Counted from the first letter of the stretch, positions 1 through 8,563 are shown. The stretch is 64,000 bases of DNA from JALHST01 sp038316335 (GCA_038316335.1 JBBQAM010000009.1:1-64000); one strand, 5' to 3'. Notes: generated from the letters alone by a model not told the origin. A program made the numbers and translations.

Positions 1-555
1 AAAATAAACCACCGAAATTTGAATAACCCTGTTTTTGGAAGTTTGATCCTTTATGGCATTCACAAAGCCTGCGTTAAACCGTACCTGAAAATAAAAATTG
101 TCATCAAGGCGATATCCTGCGCCAACGGCCAGTCCAAAATCGATGCTATTGGAATCAAAATAATTACCTTGAGAACCACCCCTATTGTCTTTTAGATTAT
201 CAGACAATAATAAACTCACTTGGGGACCTGCCTCAATGTACAATTTGTCCCAAATGTTAAATTTGCCCAACACCGGCACATTCAAATACCATAATTTTGG
301 GTCATTCTCAAAATATCCACCACTTCCTTGTAATGAAATAAGAGCCTCAGGCTGGACCATGAAGGCATCACTAACAGGAATCTCTAAGACACCGCCAAGG
401 TGAAAACCTGGTTTCGCGTTATAACTTAGTCCAGATTCACCCGACAAATTTGAAATATTGAGTCCGGCCTTGGCCCCAAAACGTATATCCTGGGCAGTTA
501 AAGTATAGGCGGCACCAAGGACCATAATGGACAAAAGAAATAATTTATTTTTCAT
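1..555 (-). CDS. PorT-family outer membrane beta-barrel protein (partial)
   Basis: The minus-strand frame opens with ATG at 555 and stays open to base 1, giving 185 codons. An N-terminal Sec signal peptide ends near residue 23 (LTAQ|DIRFG). The mature part begins with the 'FGAKAGLN' hallmark of the PorT / outer-membrane-protein-beta-barrel (PF13568-like) families and continues as alternating strands with short turns (GYRLDDNFYFQVRF). The last visible residues, ISVVYF, look like a terminal barrel strand, so only the stop codon or a few residues are probably missing. Members sit in the outer membrane; most have no assigned substrate, and nothing here suggests one. A perfect -7 element lies 28 nt upstream of the ATG, and the gene is transcribed divergently from xerD. 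Confidence 0.85.
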   Translation of the reverse strand, partial: MKNKLFLLSIMVLGAAYTLTAQDIRFGAKAGLNISNLSGESGLSYNAKPGFHLGGVLEIPVSDAFMVQPEALISLQGSGGYFENDPKLWYLNVPVLGKFNIWDKLYIEAGPQVSLLLSDNLKDNRGGSQGNYFDSNSIDFGLAVGAGYRLDDNFYFQVRFNAGFVNAIKDQTSKNRVIQISVVYF

Positions 556-583
556 GATGTATGTGTTTCTAGGTTAATAGTAT

Positions 584-591
584 CAAAGATA
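584..591 (-). promoter_or_regulatory. -7 promoter element (TATCTTTG) of the barrel gene
   Basis: On the minus strand this reads TATCTTTG, a full match to the Bacteroidota -7 consensus TAnnTTTG, 28 nt before the ATG at 555. No clear -33 TTG box is visible at the expected distance. Confidence 0.5.
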
Positions 592-709
592 AAGAATTTA
601 GTCGTTCCTTTCCCGAAGTTTCTATTGACATCTGCTTCCAAGGTCTATATTACGGTCGGCTCAGCGGCCTCGGATTAAATTAAAGTGGTTTCCCAAAATA
701 TTAGTGCAC

Positions 710-717
710 TATCTTTG
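710..717 (+). promoter_or_regulatory. -7 promoter element (TATCTTTG) abutting xerD
   Basis: TATCTTTG matches TAnnTTTG perfectly and ends only 4 nt before the ATG at 722. Transcription starting the usual few bases downstream would begin at or just before the start codon, which implies a leaderless mRNA. A degenerate -33-like TTTC lies about 18 nt upstream. Confidence 0.55.
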
Positions 718-721
718 CCCT

Positions 722-1618
722 ATGAATTGGGAACAAGCCTTAGTTGATTACTGCCACTATTTAAAAATTGAACGGGGATTGGCCAATAATTCGATAAAAA
801 GCTATAGTCTCGATATCGAAAAATTAATGCATTTCTTGAAGGCTAAAACCATTTTAGAAGACCCTGTCAACATTGAAAAGGCAACGGTTCAGCAATTCAT
901 ATATGAAATCGCCAAGATGGTCAATCCGCGTTCCCAGGCACGGATTATCTCGGGATTGAAAAGTTTTTTCAAATATTTGGTCTTCGAGGGCTACCGCACT
1001 GACAATCCGATGGATTTAATAGATTCGCCAAAAATCGGCAGGAAGTTACCTGATACCTTATCAGAATCTGAAATCAACGACCTCATCAAGGCTATTGATC
1101 TTTCGAAACCCGAGGGTGAACGAAATAGGGCGATGTTGGAAACCCTGTATGGTTGTGGGTTGAGGGTCTCAGAACTTATTGGATTGCAAATATCGGACTT
1201 GTATTTTGAGGAAGATTTTATTAAAGTTACCGGAAAAGGCGATAAACAACGCTTCGTTCCGATAAGTCCGATCAATAAAAAATATATCAACCTGTATCGA
1301 AAAGAGATCAGGGTACATCAAAGCATACATAAAGGATATGAGGACATTCTCTTTTTAAATCGACGGGGGAAGCAGCTTACGCGCGCCATGGTTTTTACAA
1401 TAATCAAACGGCTGGCAACCGCCATAGGACTCAATAAAAGCATAAGTCCACATACCTTTCGCCATTCATTCGCCACACATTTGCTTCAAAATGGGGCCGA
1501 CCTTAGGGCGATTCAGCAAATGTTGGGACATGAAAGCATTACGACTACCGAAGTCTATATGCACGTTGATCGTCGTTACCTATCTGAAGTCATAAACAAT
1601 TTCCATCCACGAAAATAA
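722..1618 (+). CDS. xerD: Site-specific tyrosine recombinase XerD
   Basis: 298-residue tyrosine recombinase of the normal XerC/XerD length. The N-terminal SAM-like core-binding domain spans about residues 1-90 and the catalytic domain about 110-295. The full catalytic set is visible: R148 (CGLRVSEL), K172 (GKGDKQR), H244 and R247 (SPHTFRHSFATH), H270 (LGHESITTT) and nucleophile Y279 (EVYMHVD). The family resolves chromosome dimers at dif with FtsK. I chose ATG 722 over the in-frame GTG 704 because the upstream codons fall in the promoter element and the protein then begins MNWEQAL, as I recall for flavobacterial XerD. It stands alone with no mobile-element genes or att-like repeats nearby, so this is the housekeeping recombinase rather than an integrase. 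Confidence 0.93.
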   Translation: MNWEQALVDYCHYLKIERGLANNSIKSYSLDIEKLMHFLKAKTILEDPVNIEKATVQQFIYEIAKMVNPRSQARIISGLKSFFKYLVFEGYRTDNPMDLIDSPKIGRKLPDTLSESEINDLIKAIDLSKPEGERNRAMLETLYGCGLRVSELIGLQISDLYFEEDFIKVTGKGDKQRFVPISPINKKYINLYRKEIRVHQSIHKGYEDILFLNRRGKQLTRAMVFTIIKRLATAIGLNKSISPHTFRHSFATHLLQNGADLRAIQQMLGHESITTTEVYMHVDRRYLSEVINNFHPRK

Positions 1619-1822
1619 GTCACCCTATTCAATAACCAAACATGTTCATCCTCCCCTATTTTTCAGATTGGGCTGACAACATTTCCATACATGCTGCCCC
1701 AAGGGGATGGTCTATACCATCTCCTCATCTCTTTAGATATTTTCAGTAATGATAGGGAACCCTGACATTCTTCTTCGGTAGTATGCTAGGTAGTTCGATG
1801 ATTTCACCCACATCCAAATCAC

Positions 1823-1849
1823 ATGGTAGTGCATACTATATACTACCAT
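1823..1849. terminator. Possible hairpin between convergent xerD and ndh
   Basis: ATGGTAGT and ACTACCAT form an 8-bp stem with an 11-nt loop between the convergent ends of xerD and ndh. There is no strong T tract on either side, so a terminator role is only inferred from position. Confidence 0.3.
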
Positions 1850-1861
1850 CGAAAATGGTTA

Positions 1862-3157
1862 TTAATCCTTGAAGGCACTATAATCCTTTTTATAAGGCCT
1901 GATGATCAACCGGGCCTCGCGGTCGAAGCGCACATAATTATACACCCAATTGACAAAGACCACCATGCGGTTTCGGAACCCGATTAGAAAAAATATGTGT
2001 ACAAACATCCAAACGAACCACGCGAATATGCCTTGAAATTTATAATGGGGCAAATCGACCACGGCCTTATTTCTGCCAATGGTGGCCATACTGCCCTTGT
2101 TATTATAGTTAAACGGTCGTAGCGGCTCTCCATCTATAAGTCGCAGCATGTTTTCGCCCAGGTTTTTGCCCTGTTGTATTGCAGGTTGCGCCATCATGGG
2201 CAGACCACTTGGAAAATCTGCGGATACCATACAAGCAACATCCCCGATGGCAAAAATATCGGTATGGCCTTCGACCTGATTAAATTCGTTTACACGCACA
2301 CGATTTCCAGCTGCCACCAAGTCCTTGCCATCTAGTCCGTTGATCAAAGCACCCTTTACGCCAGCGGTCCATATTAAGGTCGCCGATTCAAAGATCAAAT
2401 CTGGAATATTTGTAGTAATTGTTTTGCCATTATAGCCGATTACGCGTGTATTCTTCCAGATTTGCACCCCAAGCTCTTCTAGAAAATCCTCTGCTTTTGC
2501 CGAGGCCTGCACGCTCATTTCTTTAAGAATGCGCTCACCTGACTGAATAATATTTATCTGTGCACGGCGGGTATCCAAATCGGGATAGTCCTTGGGAAGA
2601 ATACCTTTTTTGATTTCAGCCAATGCCCCTGCTAATTCAACGCCTGTCGGGCCGCCACCGACAATCACAAAATTCATCAAGGCGTCGCGTTCATGCATTT
2701 CGTCGGTCAATAAAGCCTGTTCAAAATTTTCAAGGATTAAACTGCGCAAGTTCAGCGCTTGCGGTATGCTTTTCATGGCCATACTATTCTGCTCAATCTC
2801 TTTATTATCGAAAAAATTGGTTTTCGAACCTGTGGCCAATACCAAATAGTCATACGTCAATTCGCCAATATTGGTTCGAATCACTTTGCCCTTACGATTG
2901 ACGCTCGATACCTTTGCTAATCTAAAAAAGAAGTTGGGGAAATCCTTGAGCACTTTTCGTATGGGATAGGCTATTGAATCGGGTTCCAAGCCGCCTGTAG
3001 ATACTTGATATAATAGGGGTTGAAAAGTATGATAATTGTGTTTATCCAATAGTACAACCTGCACTTCCTTCTTACTTAATTGTTTCGCCAGGGATAACCC
3101 AGCAAATCCACCTCCAATGATAACAATTCGGGGTAAATTTGATTTTGGGATGTTCAT
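1862..3157 (-). CDS. ndh: Type II NADH:quinone oxidoreductase (NDH-2)
   Basis: 431 residues with the two-dinucleotide-domain fold of NDH-2. The FAD-binding GGGFAG motif is at residues 15-20, the NAD(H)-binding GGGPTG motif at 167-172, the second FAD contact GDVA at 305-308, and the quinone-site signature AQPAIQQGK at 323-331. The C-terminal hydrophobic and aromatic stretch (about 375-405) fits attachment to the inner face of the cytoplasmic membrane. The enzyme passes electrons from NADH to menaquinone without pumping protons. It is monocistronic, convergent with xerD, and has a perfect -7 element 17 nt upstream of the ATG. NDH-2 is the firm call; a sulfide:quinone reductase is unlikely because the NDH-2 AQxAxQQG motif is intact. 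Confidence 0.93.
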   Translation of the reverse strand: MNIPKSNLPRIVIIGGGFAGLSLAKQLSKKEVQVVLLDKHNYHTFQPLLYQVSTGGLEPDSIAYPIRKVLKDFPNFFFRLAKVSSVNRKGKVIRTNIGELTYDYLVLATGSKTNFFDNKEIEQNSMAMKSIPQALNLRSLILENFEQALLTDEMHERDALMNFVIVGGGPTGVELAGALAEIKKGILPKDYPDLDTRRAQINIIQSGERILKEMSVQASAKAEDFLEELGVQIWKNTRVIGYNGKTITTNIPDLIFESATLIWTAGVKGALINGLDGKDLVAAGNRVRVNEFNQVEGHTDIFAIGDVACMVSADFPSGLPMMAQPAIQQGKNLGENMLRLIDGEPLRPFNYNNKGSMATIGRNKAVVDLPHYKFQGIFAWFVWMFVHIFFLIGFRNRMVVFVNWVYNYVRFDREARLIIRPYKKDYSAFKD

Positions 3158-3174
3158 ACTGAAATTTTATGGCG

Positions 3175-3182
3175 CAAAAATA
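3175..3182 (-). promoter_or_regulatory. -7 promoter element (TATTTTTG) of ndh
   Basis: The minus strand reads TATTTTTG, a perfect TAnnTTTG match, ending 17 nt before the ndh ATG at 3157. Confidence 0.5.
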
Positions 3183-3376
3183 AACAAACCGCACAGACAT
3201 TCACATAAGAATATTGCCTTCAAGTAGGTATGATTAATTATTATGATAGGTTCGCAGTTTGTACCTTCATCGAACAACACGTCCAATATTCAAATTAATA
3301 GCGCATTCCTGGAAGAAATATTTTAAATCGCTTTCGGTTTGCTTATATTTAAAACCTGATTAAAATACACACTAAA

Positions 3377-4804
3377 ATGAAAAAATCGCTACTGTTACTC
3401 GCTACTCTTTGTTATGGAATTTTTTCCATAAACGCACAAAAGAAAGTAGAGGATGTCATGAAAAATCTAGATCTCAAAGCCGAATCGTATGGTACCATTG
3501 CCCAGAGCATTTGGGATTTGGCCGAAATGGGCTATCAGGAAGAAAAAAGTGCTGCACTTCTACAAAAGACCCTCAAGGATGCGGGGTTTTCAATAAAATT
3601 AGGGATAGCCGATATTCCAACGGCGTTTCTTGCGGAATATGGCGCGGGTGCTCCCGTTATAGCGGTCTTAGGCGAATATGATGCCCTGCCTGGGCTTTCC
3701 CAACAGGCCGTCCCAGAAAAGAAATCGGCCGGGAAGGCGGCAGGCCATGCCTGTGGCCATCATTTATTCGGGACTGCCTCTATGGCAACAGCGATAGCAG
3801 TCAAAGATTGGATGGTCGCCAATAAGATCAAAGGTACCATACGATTTTATGGCACTCCTGCCGAGGAAGGGGGATCCGGAAAGGTCTACATGGTGCGTGC
3901 AGGGTTATTCAATGATGTCGATGTGGCACTACATTGGCATCCAGGAGCCGAGAATGCTGCCAGTGCTGGCGCTGCCTTGGCAAATAAATCAGCCAAATTC
4001 AGGTTTCACGGAATTTCTGCGCATGCAGCCGCGTCTCCAGAAAAAGGACGTTCTGCCTTGGACGCCGTGGAAGCCATGGACATGATGGTCAACATGATGC
4101 GTGAACATATTCCGCAAGAAGCCCGCATACATTATGTTATCACCGACGGTGGGAAAGCGCCGAATGTGGTACCCGATTTTGCCGAAGTGTACTATTATGC
4201 GCGTCACAATAGCCGAAAAGTAGTTATCGACATTTTTGATCGAATGGTCAAGGCAGCCGAAGGAGCCGCCCTAGGAACAGGAACCACTATGGACTATGAA
4301 ATGATCGGCGGTACCCACGAATTGCTGCCCAACCTTACTTTACAGAAAATGATGTACGATAATCTGGTAAAAGTGGGGGGCATTGAATATACACCTGAAG
4401 AAAAAGTATTTGCTGATAAGATTGCCGTTACCCTAGGCTACGAAAAAGCCAATTTGGCGATTGCAAAAAATGTGCAACCCTATGAAACCGAGGCCAGGGC
4501 CTTTGGGTCTACCGATGTTGGGGATGTTAGCTTTATGGTACCGACCGTCGGGATGGGAGCGGCCACATGGGTGCCCGGAACGCCCGCACATAGTTGGCAG
4601 GCAGTTGCCGCAGGAGGCACTTCTATTGGTAAAAAAGGCATGATGGTAGCCGCCAAGACCCTGACACGAACTGCCATTGAACTTTTTGAAAATCCGGCGC
4701 TCGTAGCCAAGGCAAAAACCGAATTTTTAGAACGGCGCGGGCCAGACTTTAAATACGTTCCCCTTCTAGGTGATAGGACCCCGGCCTTGGATTACAGGAA
4801 TTAA
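3377..4804 (+). CDS. Exported M20-family amidohydrolase (AbgB-like)
   Basis: 475 residues. A Sec signal peptide (MKKSLLLLATLCYGIFSINAQ) predicts a periplasmic protein. The body matches M20 di-zinc amidohydrolases of the p-aminobenzoyl-glutamate hydrolase subunit B type: EYDALPG at 100-106, HACGHH zinc motif at 124-129, and PAEEGGSGK at 161-169 with the catalytic and ligand Glu pair. A lid/dimerisation domain sits in the middle and the last zinc ligand His lies near the C-terminus (GTPAHSW). These enzymes cleave amide bonds of N-acyl or aminoacyl substrates; the exact substrate cannot be read from sequence. The gene is flanked by more than 200 bp on each side and seems to be its own unit. A TATATTTA -7-like element lies about 25 nt upstream. 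Confidence 0.85.
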   Translation: MKKSLLLLATLCYGIFSINAQKKVEDVMKNLDLKAESYGTIAQSIWDLAEMGYQEEKSAALLQKTLKDAGFSIKLGIADIPTAFLAEYGAGAPVIAVLGEYDALPGLSQQAVPEKKSAGKAAGHACGHHLFGTASMATAIAVKDWMVANKIKGTIRFYGTPAEEGGSGKVYMVRAGLFNDVDVALHWHPGAENAASAGAALANKSAKFRFHGISAHAAASPEKGRSALDAVEAMDMMVNMMREHIPQEARIHYVITDGGKAPNVVPDFAEVYYYARHNSRKVVIDIFDRMVKAAEGAALGTGTTMDYEMIGGTHELLPNLTLQKMMYDNLVKVGGIEYTPEEKVFADKIAVTLGYEKANLAIAKNVQPYETEARAFGSTDVGDVSFMVPTVGMGAATWVPGTPAHSWQAVAAGGTSIGKKGMMVAAKTLTRTAIELFENPALVAKAKTEFLERRGPDFKYVPLLGDRTPALDYRN

Positions 4805-5040
4805 TAACATGCGCAATCTGTTGCCTATTCGCGGCATACGGGAGCAAAGGCGTCAATCTTTTGAGTACGTATGGGTTGGCTTAATTTCAGTATCAACATG
4901 GCAGGGTGCAAATTGCCTACTTGGTTCATAAATTACGTACTCTGACAAACGTCCTATTACGATTTCAACATTTTATGTATCCCTGTCTGTAACAAATTAA
5001 AAAAAAGAACTACTAATCAGTATCAACCACTAACTTAAAA

Positions 5041-5535
5041 GTGCATAAGGAACTGGAGCACAAATTTGTTACAGAGCTTGAGAACAATCAAAATATTGTT
5101 CATAAGGTCTGTACGTTGTACACCAATAATCGGGATGCACATAACGATCTTTTTCAAGAAATTACAATCCAACTTTGGAAAGCATATCCGAAGTTTCGTG
5201 GGGAGTCAAAATTTAGTACTTGGATGTATCGCGTTGCCTTGAACACGGCCATAACGTTATATCGAAAAAATAAAAGGAGTATCCCCACCCAGGATTATGA
5301 ATCGGTAATTTTTAAAGTCCAAGCCGATGAATATGATGAGACCGAAGAGCAACAGTTGAGACTTATGTATACCGCGGTCAGACAATTAGGGGACATTGAC
5401 AAAGCTTTGGTCTTTCTGTATTTGGAAGATAAGGACTACGCCGAAATAGCTGAAACCTTGGGGATTACCGAAGTAAATGCCCGGGTAAAAATGAACCGAA
5501 TTAAAACGAGATTGAAAACCATATTGAATCCCTAG
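5041..5535 (+). CDS. ECF-type RNA polymerase sigma factor
   Basis: 164 residues with the two-domain sigma-70 ECF layout. Region 2 is at about 15-80 (DLFQEITIQLWKAYPKF, then STWMYRVALNTA) and region 4 helix-turn-helix at about 110-160 (DYAEIAETLGITEVNARVKM). The start is GTG at 5041: an in-frame TAA lies at 5014-5016 and no ATG lies between. The next gene begins 4 nt after the stop, so the two are cotranscribed. No FecR-like anti-sigma or SusC/D pair follows, so this is not one of the common polysaccharide-linked sigma/anti-sigma units of Bacteroidota. The downstream membrane protein is the natural candidate regulator. Confidence 0.9.
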   Translation: MHKELEHKFVTELENNQNIVHKVCTLYTNNRDAHNDLFQEITIQLWKAYPKFRGESKFSTWMYRVALNTAITLYRKNKRSIPTQDYESVIFKVQADEYDETEEQQLRLMYTAVRQLGDIDKALVFLYLEDKDYAEIAETLGITEVNARVKMNRIKTRLKTILNP

Positions 5536-5539
5536 GTTT

Positions 5540-6190
5540 ATGATAGATGAATTGGAATTGCTGAAAAAGGATTGGCAAAAAAAAGAGAATCGACATCCCA
5601 AGTTATCCTATGATGAAATTTATAAGATGCTTTGGAAGAAATCTTCCTCGATCGTAAAATGGATCTTGATCATCAGTATTCTCGAATTTGCACTTCCACA
5701 TTTATTATACCTTCTACCCTCCGCTAGGAATAGTTTCAAGTTCTATGAACAATTGGGACTTAAAAATTTGGTGATCATCCTAACGATTATTCAATATGCG
5801 GTGGTTTTATATTTTATCTTTCAATTCTATAGAAAATTTAGGGAAATTTCCGTTTTAGACAATGCCAAGGAACTCATGTCGAAAATTATTGAGACTCGAA
5901 GCACGGTAAAAAATTATATCATCTTCTCACTCTCGATGATATTGCTATTGTTCTTGCTCGTTGTGGTGGGCATCTACTTAAATGATGATATCGGCACCAC
6001 GTATGCGGCGCTCGTGGAGAAGACCCAAAAAATTTCCCCTGAAAAACTGAAAAAAGTATTGATGTGGTCAATGGCTATTACGGGAATCGTTTTTACCGCA
6101 TTGTTAGGGGGCATATACTTTCTATTATATGGAAGACTATTAAGAAAGCTTAAAAAAAACTTCGTCGACCTTCAACAATTAGACCTCTAG
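5540..6190 (+). CDS. Membrane protein, putative partner of the ECF sigma factor
   Basis: 216 residues. The N-terminal 35 or so are soluble, charged and cytosol-like (ELLKKDWQKKENRHP). Four hydrophobic segments follow, near residues 37-58, 75-95, 126-146 and 173-195, with a basic C-terminal tail. I recognise no catalytic motif. The layout (soluble N-terminus then membrane part, 4 nt behind an ECF sigma gene) resembles membrane-bound anti-sigma factors, but no zinc-binding HxxxCxxC motif is present, so that role is an inference from position. The 3' end overlaps the convergent plsC-like gene by 4 bp. Confidence 0.75.
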   Translation: MIDELELLKKDWQKKENRHPKLSYDEIYKMLWKKSSSIVKWILIISILEFALPHLLYLLPSARNSFKFYEQLGLKNLVIILTIIQYAVVLYFIFQFYRKFREISVLDNAKELMSKIIETRSTVKNYIIFSLSMILLLFLLVVVGIYLNDDIGTTYAALVEKTQKISPEKLKKVLMWSMAITGIVFTALLGGIYFLLYGRLLRKLKKNFVDLQQLDL

Positions 6191-7002
6191 ACCTTCTTGT
6201 GGTTTCTAAACCTGCGTTTTTCATTTTCGGCTTCATACGCCAGAAGTTCTTCTTGTGGAATCACTTTCAGGAAAGATGGATGCTGCTCTATGGCATATTC
6301 CAACTTTTCGATGATCGACTCGAATGATTCGCTTTCATAATCAATTTCCAAGGGTTCCTTGATAACGATTGACTGCAGGATTCCCTTTTTTTTGACACGG
6401 AGTCCCTTTTTATCAAATGAACGCCGAAACCCGTCAATAACGACCGGCACAACAATGGGGCGGTATTTCTTGATGATATGTGCCGTACCCTTGCGCAAGG
6501 GTTTCCAAGGAGTGGTGGTACCTTGGGGGAAAGTAATGACCCAACCATCTTTCAAGGCTTTACCAATATTTGAAATATCGCTCATCTTCACCTGTCGATT
6601 CACGTCCTGCCCCTCTGCCCGCCACGTGCGCTCAACACTAATCGACCCAGCATAAGCAAAAATCTTGGTCAACAGACTTTTTTTCATCGTTTCGGCAGCG
6701 GCCACGTAATACATGTTCAATTTGGGATGCCATAGATAACCGATATTGTTGATATTGTCGTCCCTTCCTTTTAGACTTGCATTGAATACGTGGAACATAG
6801 CGACCACATCGGCAAAATAAGTCTGATGATTACTCACGAAAAGCACATTCGTATCGGGTAAGGCCCTGATAATCTCCGAGCCATCAATCTCAAGACTATT
6901 AAAACCCTTATAGCGCTGGTGTGTTGCGAGACCCATAACACGGATCAACCATTTTTTAAGAAATAAAATATGGCCGAACGGATTTTCCTTAAATATGCCC
7001 AT
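6187..7002 (-). CDS. PlsC-like lysophospholipid acyltransferase with variant motif
   Basis: 271 residues of the 1-acyl-glycerol-3-phosphate acyltransferase (PlsC/LPLAT) superfamily, which moves acyl chains onto lysophospholipids at the membrane. Block I reads SNHQTYFAD: the catalytic His59 and the Asp65 are separated by five residues instead of the canonical four (HX4D). Block III reads FPQGTTTP rather than FPEGTRS, so the usual Glu is Gln. A block-IV-like VPVVIDG is present. The gene lies 112 bp downstream of nudL on the same strand and likely forms an operon with it. Given the altered motifs, the acyl acceptor could differ from lysophosphatidate. Confidence 0.8.
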   Translation of the reverse strand: MGIFKENPFGHILFLKKWLIRVMGLATHQRYKGFNSLEIDGSEIIRALPDTNVLFVSNHQTYFADVVAMFHVFNASLKGRDDNINNIGYLWHPKLNMYYVAAAETMKKSLLTKIFAYAGSISVERTWRAEGQDVNRQVKMSDISNIGKALKDGWVITFPQGTTTPWKPLRKGTAHIIKKYRPIVVPVVIDGFRRSFDKKGLRVKKKGILQSIVIKEPLEIDYESESFESIIEKLEYAIEQHPSFLKVIPQEELLAYEAENEKRRFRNHKKV

Positions 7003-7114
7003 AGGTTGCTAAAATACAAAATGAGTTTAATAAAAGGGGTAAAGTATTGAAATGTTGGTATACAAAGAAAATAGGGACACTGGGTATCTTGCTTCCTATC
7101 CTAATTTTCCCGTA

Positions 7115-7756
7115 TCATACAATCTGTTTCATCAGTTCTTTGATCTCGCTCAACATCATTGCCGTAGCACCCCATACGGTATGGCCGTTCAGATGGAAGG
7201 CCGGTACCTCAATTTCACGTGCATAAGAGGTGCTCATGCTCTGGACGAATATTTTTGTGTCGTCCATAAAGTCATCGAAAGAAACCTCTACCAATTCGGC
7301 CACTTCCGCTTCTTCCAGAACGAACGGTCCTGTACTTTGATAGAGACCAACAAAAGGGTGTACTTCGAAATTGCTAGGAGGAATGTATACTTTGCTGATT
7401 GCCCTTAAAATCTCTATTTGATCCTGGGGGACACCGACCTCTTCTTCCGTTTCACGCAAGGCGGTAATCGACAGATCACGGTCTCCTATTTCAAATTTTC
7501 CCCCTGGAAAACCTATTTGATTGGAGTGAATGCCCTCATAGGTCTTGCGAAGAATGAGCAACAAATTAGTGTGGTGTTCTAAATTGGGATAAAACAGTGC
7601 CAGTACTCCTGCTTGTTTTGCGTTCGTGTGCCTATAACTGGTTTCTTGCATCAATTCAATGCGCTCGGCCGGTGCCATTTTAAAATGGGATGCTTCGCCC
7701 GGTAAGGGTAGATCTTTTATTTTTGGTATCAGTTTAGAAAATAAATTAAAATCCAT
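7115..7756 (-). CDS. NUDIX hydrolase, CoA pyrophosphatase type
   Basis: 213 residues. The Nudix box ends in a clear ALRETEEEVGV (REUxEExGU) and is preceded by the CoA-pyrophosphatase signature LLLILRK...H..QIGFPGG. The family splits CoA and acyl-CoA derivatives into 3',5'-ADP and phosphopantetheine. I chose ATG 7756 (MDFNLFSKLIPKI) because the N-terminus then fits the family and because a longer start would run into the divergent lipoprotein gene. Its start codon overlaps the start codon of that gene by 2 bp (CATG at 7754-7757). The promoter must therefore lie within the neighbour's coding region. It is followed by the plsC-like gene on the same strand. Confidence 0.88.
   Translation of the reverse strand: MDFNLFSKLIPKIKDLPLPGEASHFKMAPAERIELMQETSYRHTNAKQAGVLALFYPNLEHHTNLLLILRKTYEGIHSNQIGFPGGKFEIGDRDLSITALRETEEEVGVPQDQIEILRAISKVYIPPSNFEVHPFVGLYQSTGPFVLEEAEVAELVEVSFDDFMDDTKIFVQSMSTSYAREIEVPAFHLNGHTVWGATAMMLSEIKELMKQIV
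7718..7725 (+). promoter_or_regulatory. -7 promoter element (TATTTTTG) inside nudL, for the cyclophilin gene
   Basis: TATTTTTG is a perfect TAnnTTTG match 29 nt before the ATG at 7755. It lies within the 5' coding part of the divergent NUDIX gene. A TTCG at 7694-7697, 20 nt upstream, is a weak -33 candidate. Confidence 0.45.
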
Positions 7757-8489
7757 GGGAATCCGAAAATTCATTTTAATCACAATATTACCATTATTTT
7801 TTCTATCGTCTTGTGGAGAACAGGCCGATAAAAATAGGCAGATGAAGGCGAACGTTTCAAGCGAACAAATGAAGGAACAAAAAGACACCGTGCAACAAAT
7901 ATCAAAGGTCCCGGATAGAAAAGGGCAGGAAAACTTTGTGCTGACCGAGGAGAATGCCATTGACTTTTTTTTCAAATATCAGAAAGAATTGAAGGACCAT
8001 ATGAAAATAAGGTTCACAACGAGTTTTGGGGATTTCGTCGTAGAACTCTATGACAATGTTCCTTACCATAAAGCCAACTTTATATATTTGACCAGGATGG
8101 GATATTTTGATAATACACAATTTCATCGCGTGGTCAAAAATTTTATCATACAGGGCGGCAATTCCGATGACAAGGCCACGGCAGAAAAAAGAAGGGAAAT
8201 TGGGCGTTACCTGCTTCCACCCGACACCCGCAAAGGGTATCGGCACGATCGCGGCACAGTATCGATGCCCAGTAGTGAAATTAATAATCCACATATGTTG
8301 GCATCGCCCTATGAGTTTTTTATCGTAGTTACCAAGCCTGGAGCCTATCACTTGGATGGCGATTATACCCCTTTTGGTAAAGTAATCGAGGGTATGGATG
8401 TCGTCGATAAAATAAATGCAGTTCGCGTAGGCAAGGGTGATTGGCCGTTTCAGAATGTGTATATCAAAAAGGCGGAAGTAATTGAATAG
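7755..8489 (+). CDS. Cyclophilin-type peptidyl-prolyl isomerase lipoprotein
   Basis: 244 residues. A lipoprotein signal peptide ends in the lipobox FLSSC with acylated Cys20, placing it in the envelope. After a charged linker (about 21-80) comes a cyclophilin domain (about 90-244): IRFTTSFGDFVVELYD, FHRVVKNFIIQGG (catalytic Arg, Phe, Gln present) and LDGDYTPFGKV, where Tyr replaces the catalytic His of the eukaryotic enzyme. Lipoprotein cyclophilins help fold exported proteins. I chose ATG 7755 because the signal peptide starts there. It is transcribed divergently from the NUDIX gene, with overlapping start codons. Confidence 0.9.
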   Translation: MGIRKFILITILPLFFLSSCGEQADKNRQMKANVSSEQMKEQKDTVQQISKVPDRKGQENFVLTEENAIDFFFKYQKELKDHMKIRFTTSFGDFVVELYDNVPYHKANFIYLTRMGYFDNTQFHRVVKNFIIQGGNSDDKATAEKRREIGRYLLPPDTRKGYRHDRGTVSMPSSEINNPHMLASPYEFFIVVTKPGAYHLDGDYTPFGKVIEGMDVVDKINAVRVGKGDWPFQNVYIKKAEVIE

Positions 8490-8563
8490 GAAACGCTGTC
8501 TATTTTATGGTAAGATGTGAACAGGACTTTATACGATATGATCTCCCTTCTAAAAATAGTAAA

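Noticed and set aside
722..1618. Considered as the integrase of a mobile element
   Set aside because: Length and sequence fit housekeeping XerD, and no att repeats, tRNA target or cargo genes are nearby.
4863..4942. 9-bp inverted repeat GAGTACGTA / TACGTACTC 62 bp apart, considered as a small mobile element
   Set aside because: No target duplication, no second copy and no coding content; probably chance.
7902..8351. 149-codon minus-strand frame
   Set aside because: It is antisense to the cyclophilin domain, which has clear motifs; the antisense translation has no recognisable features.
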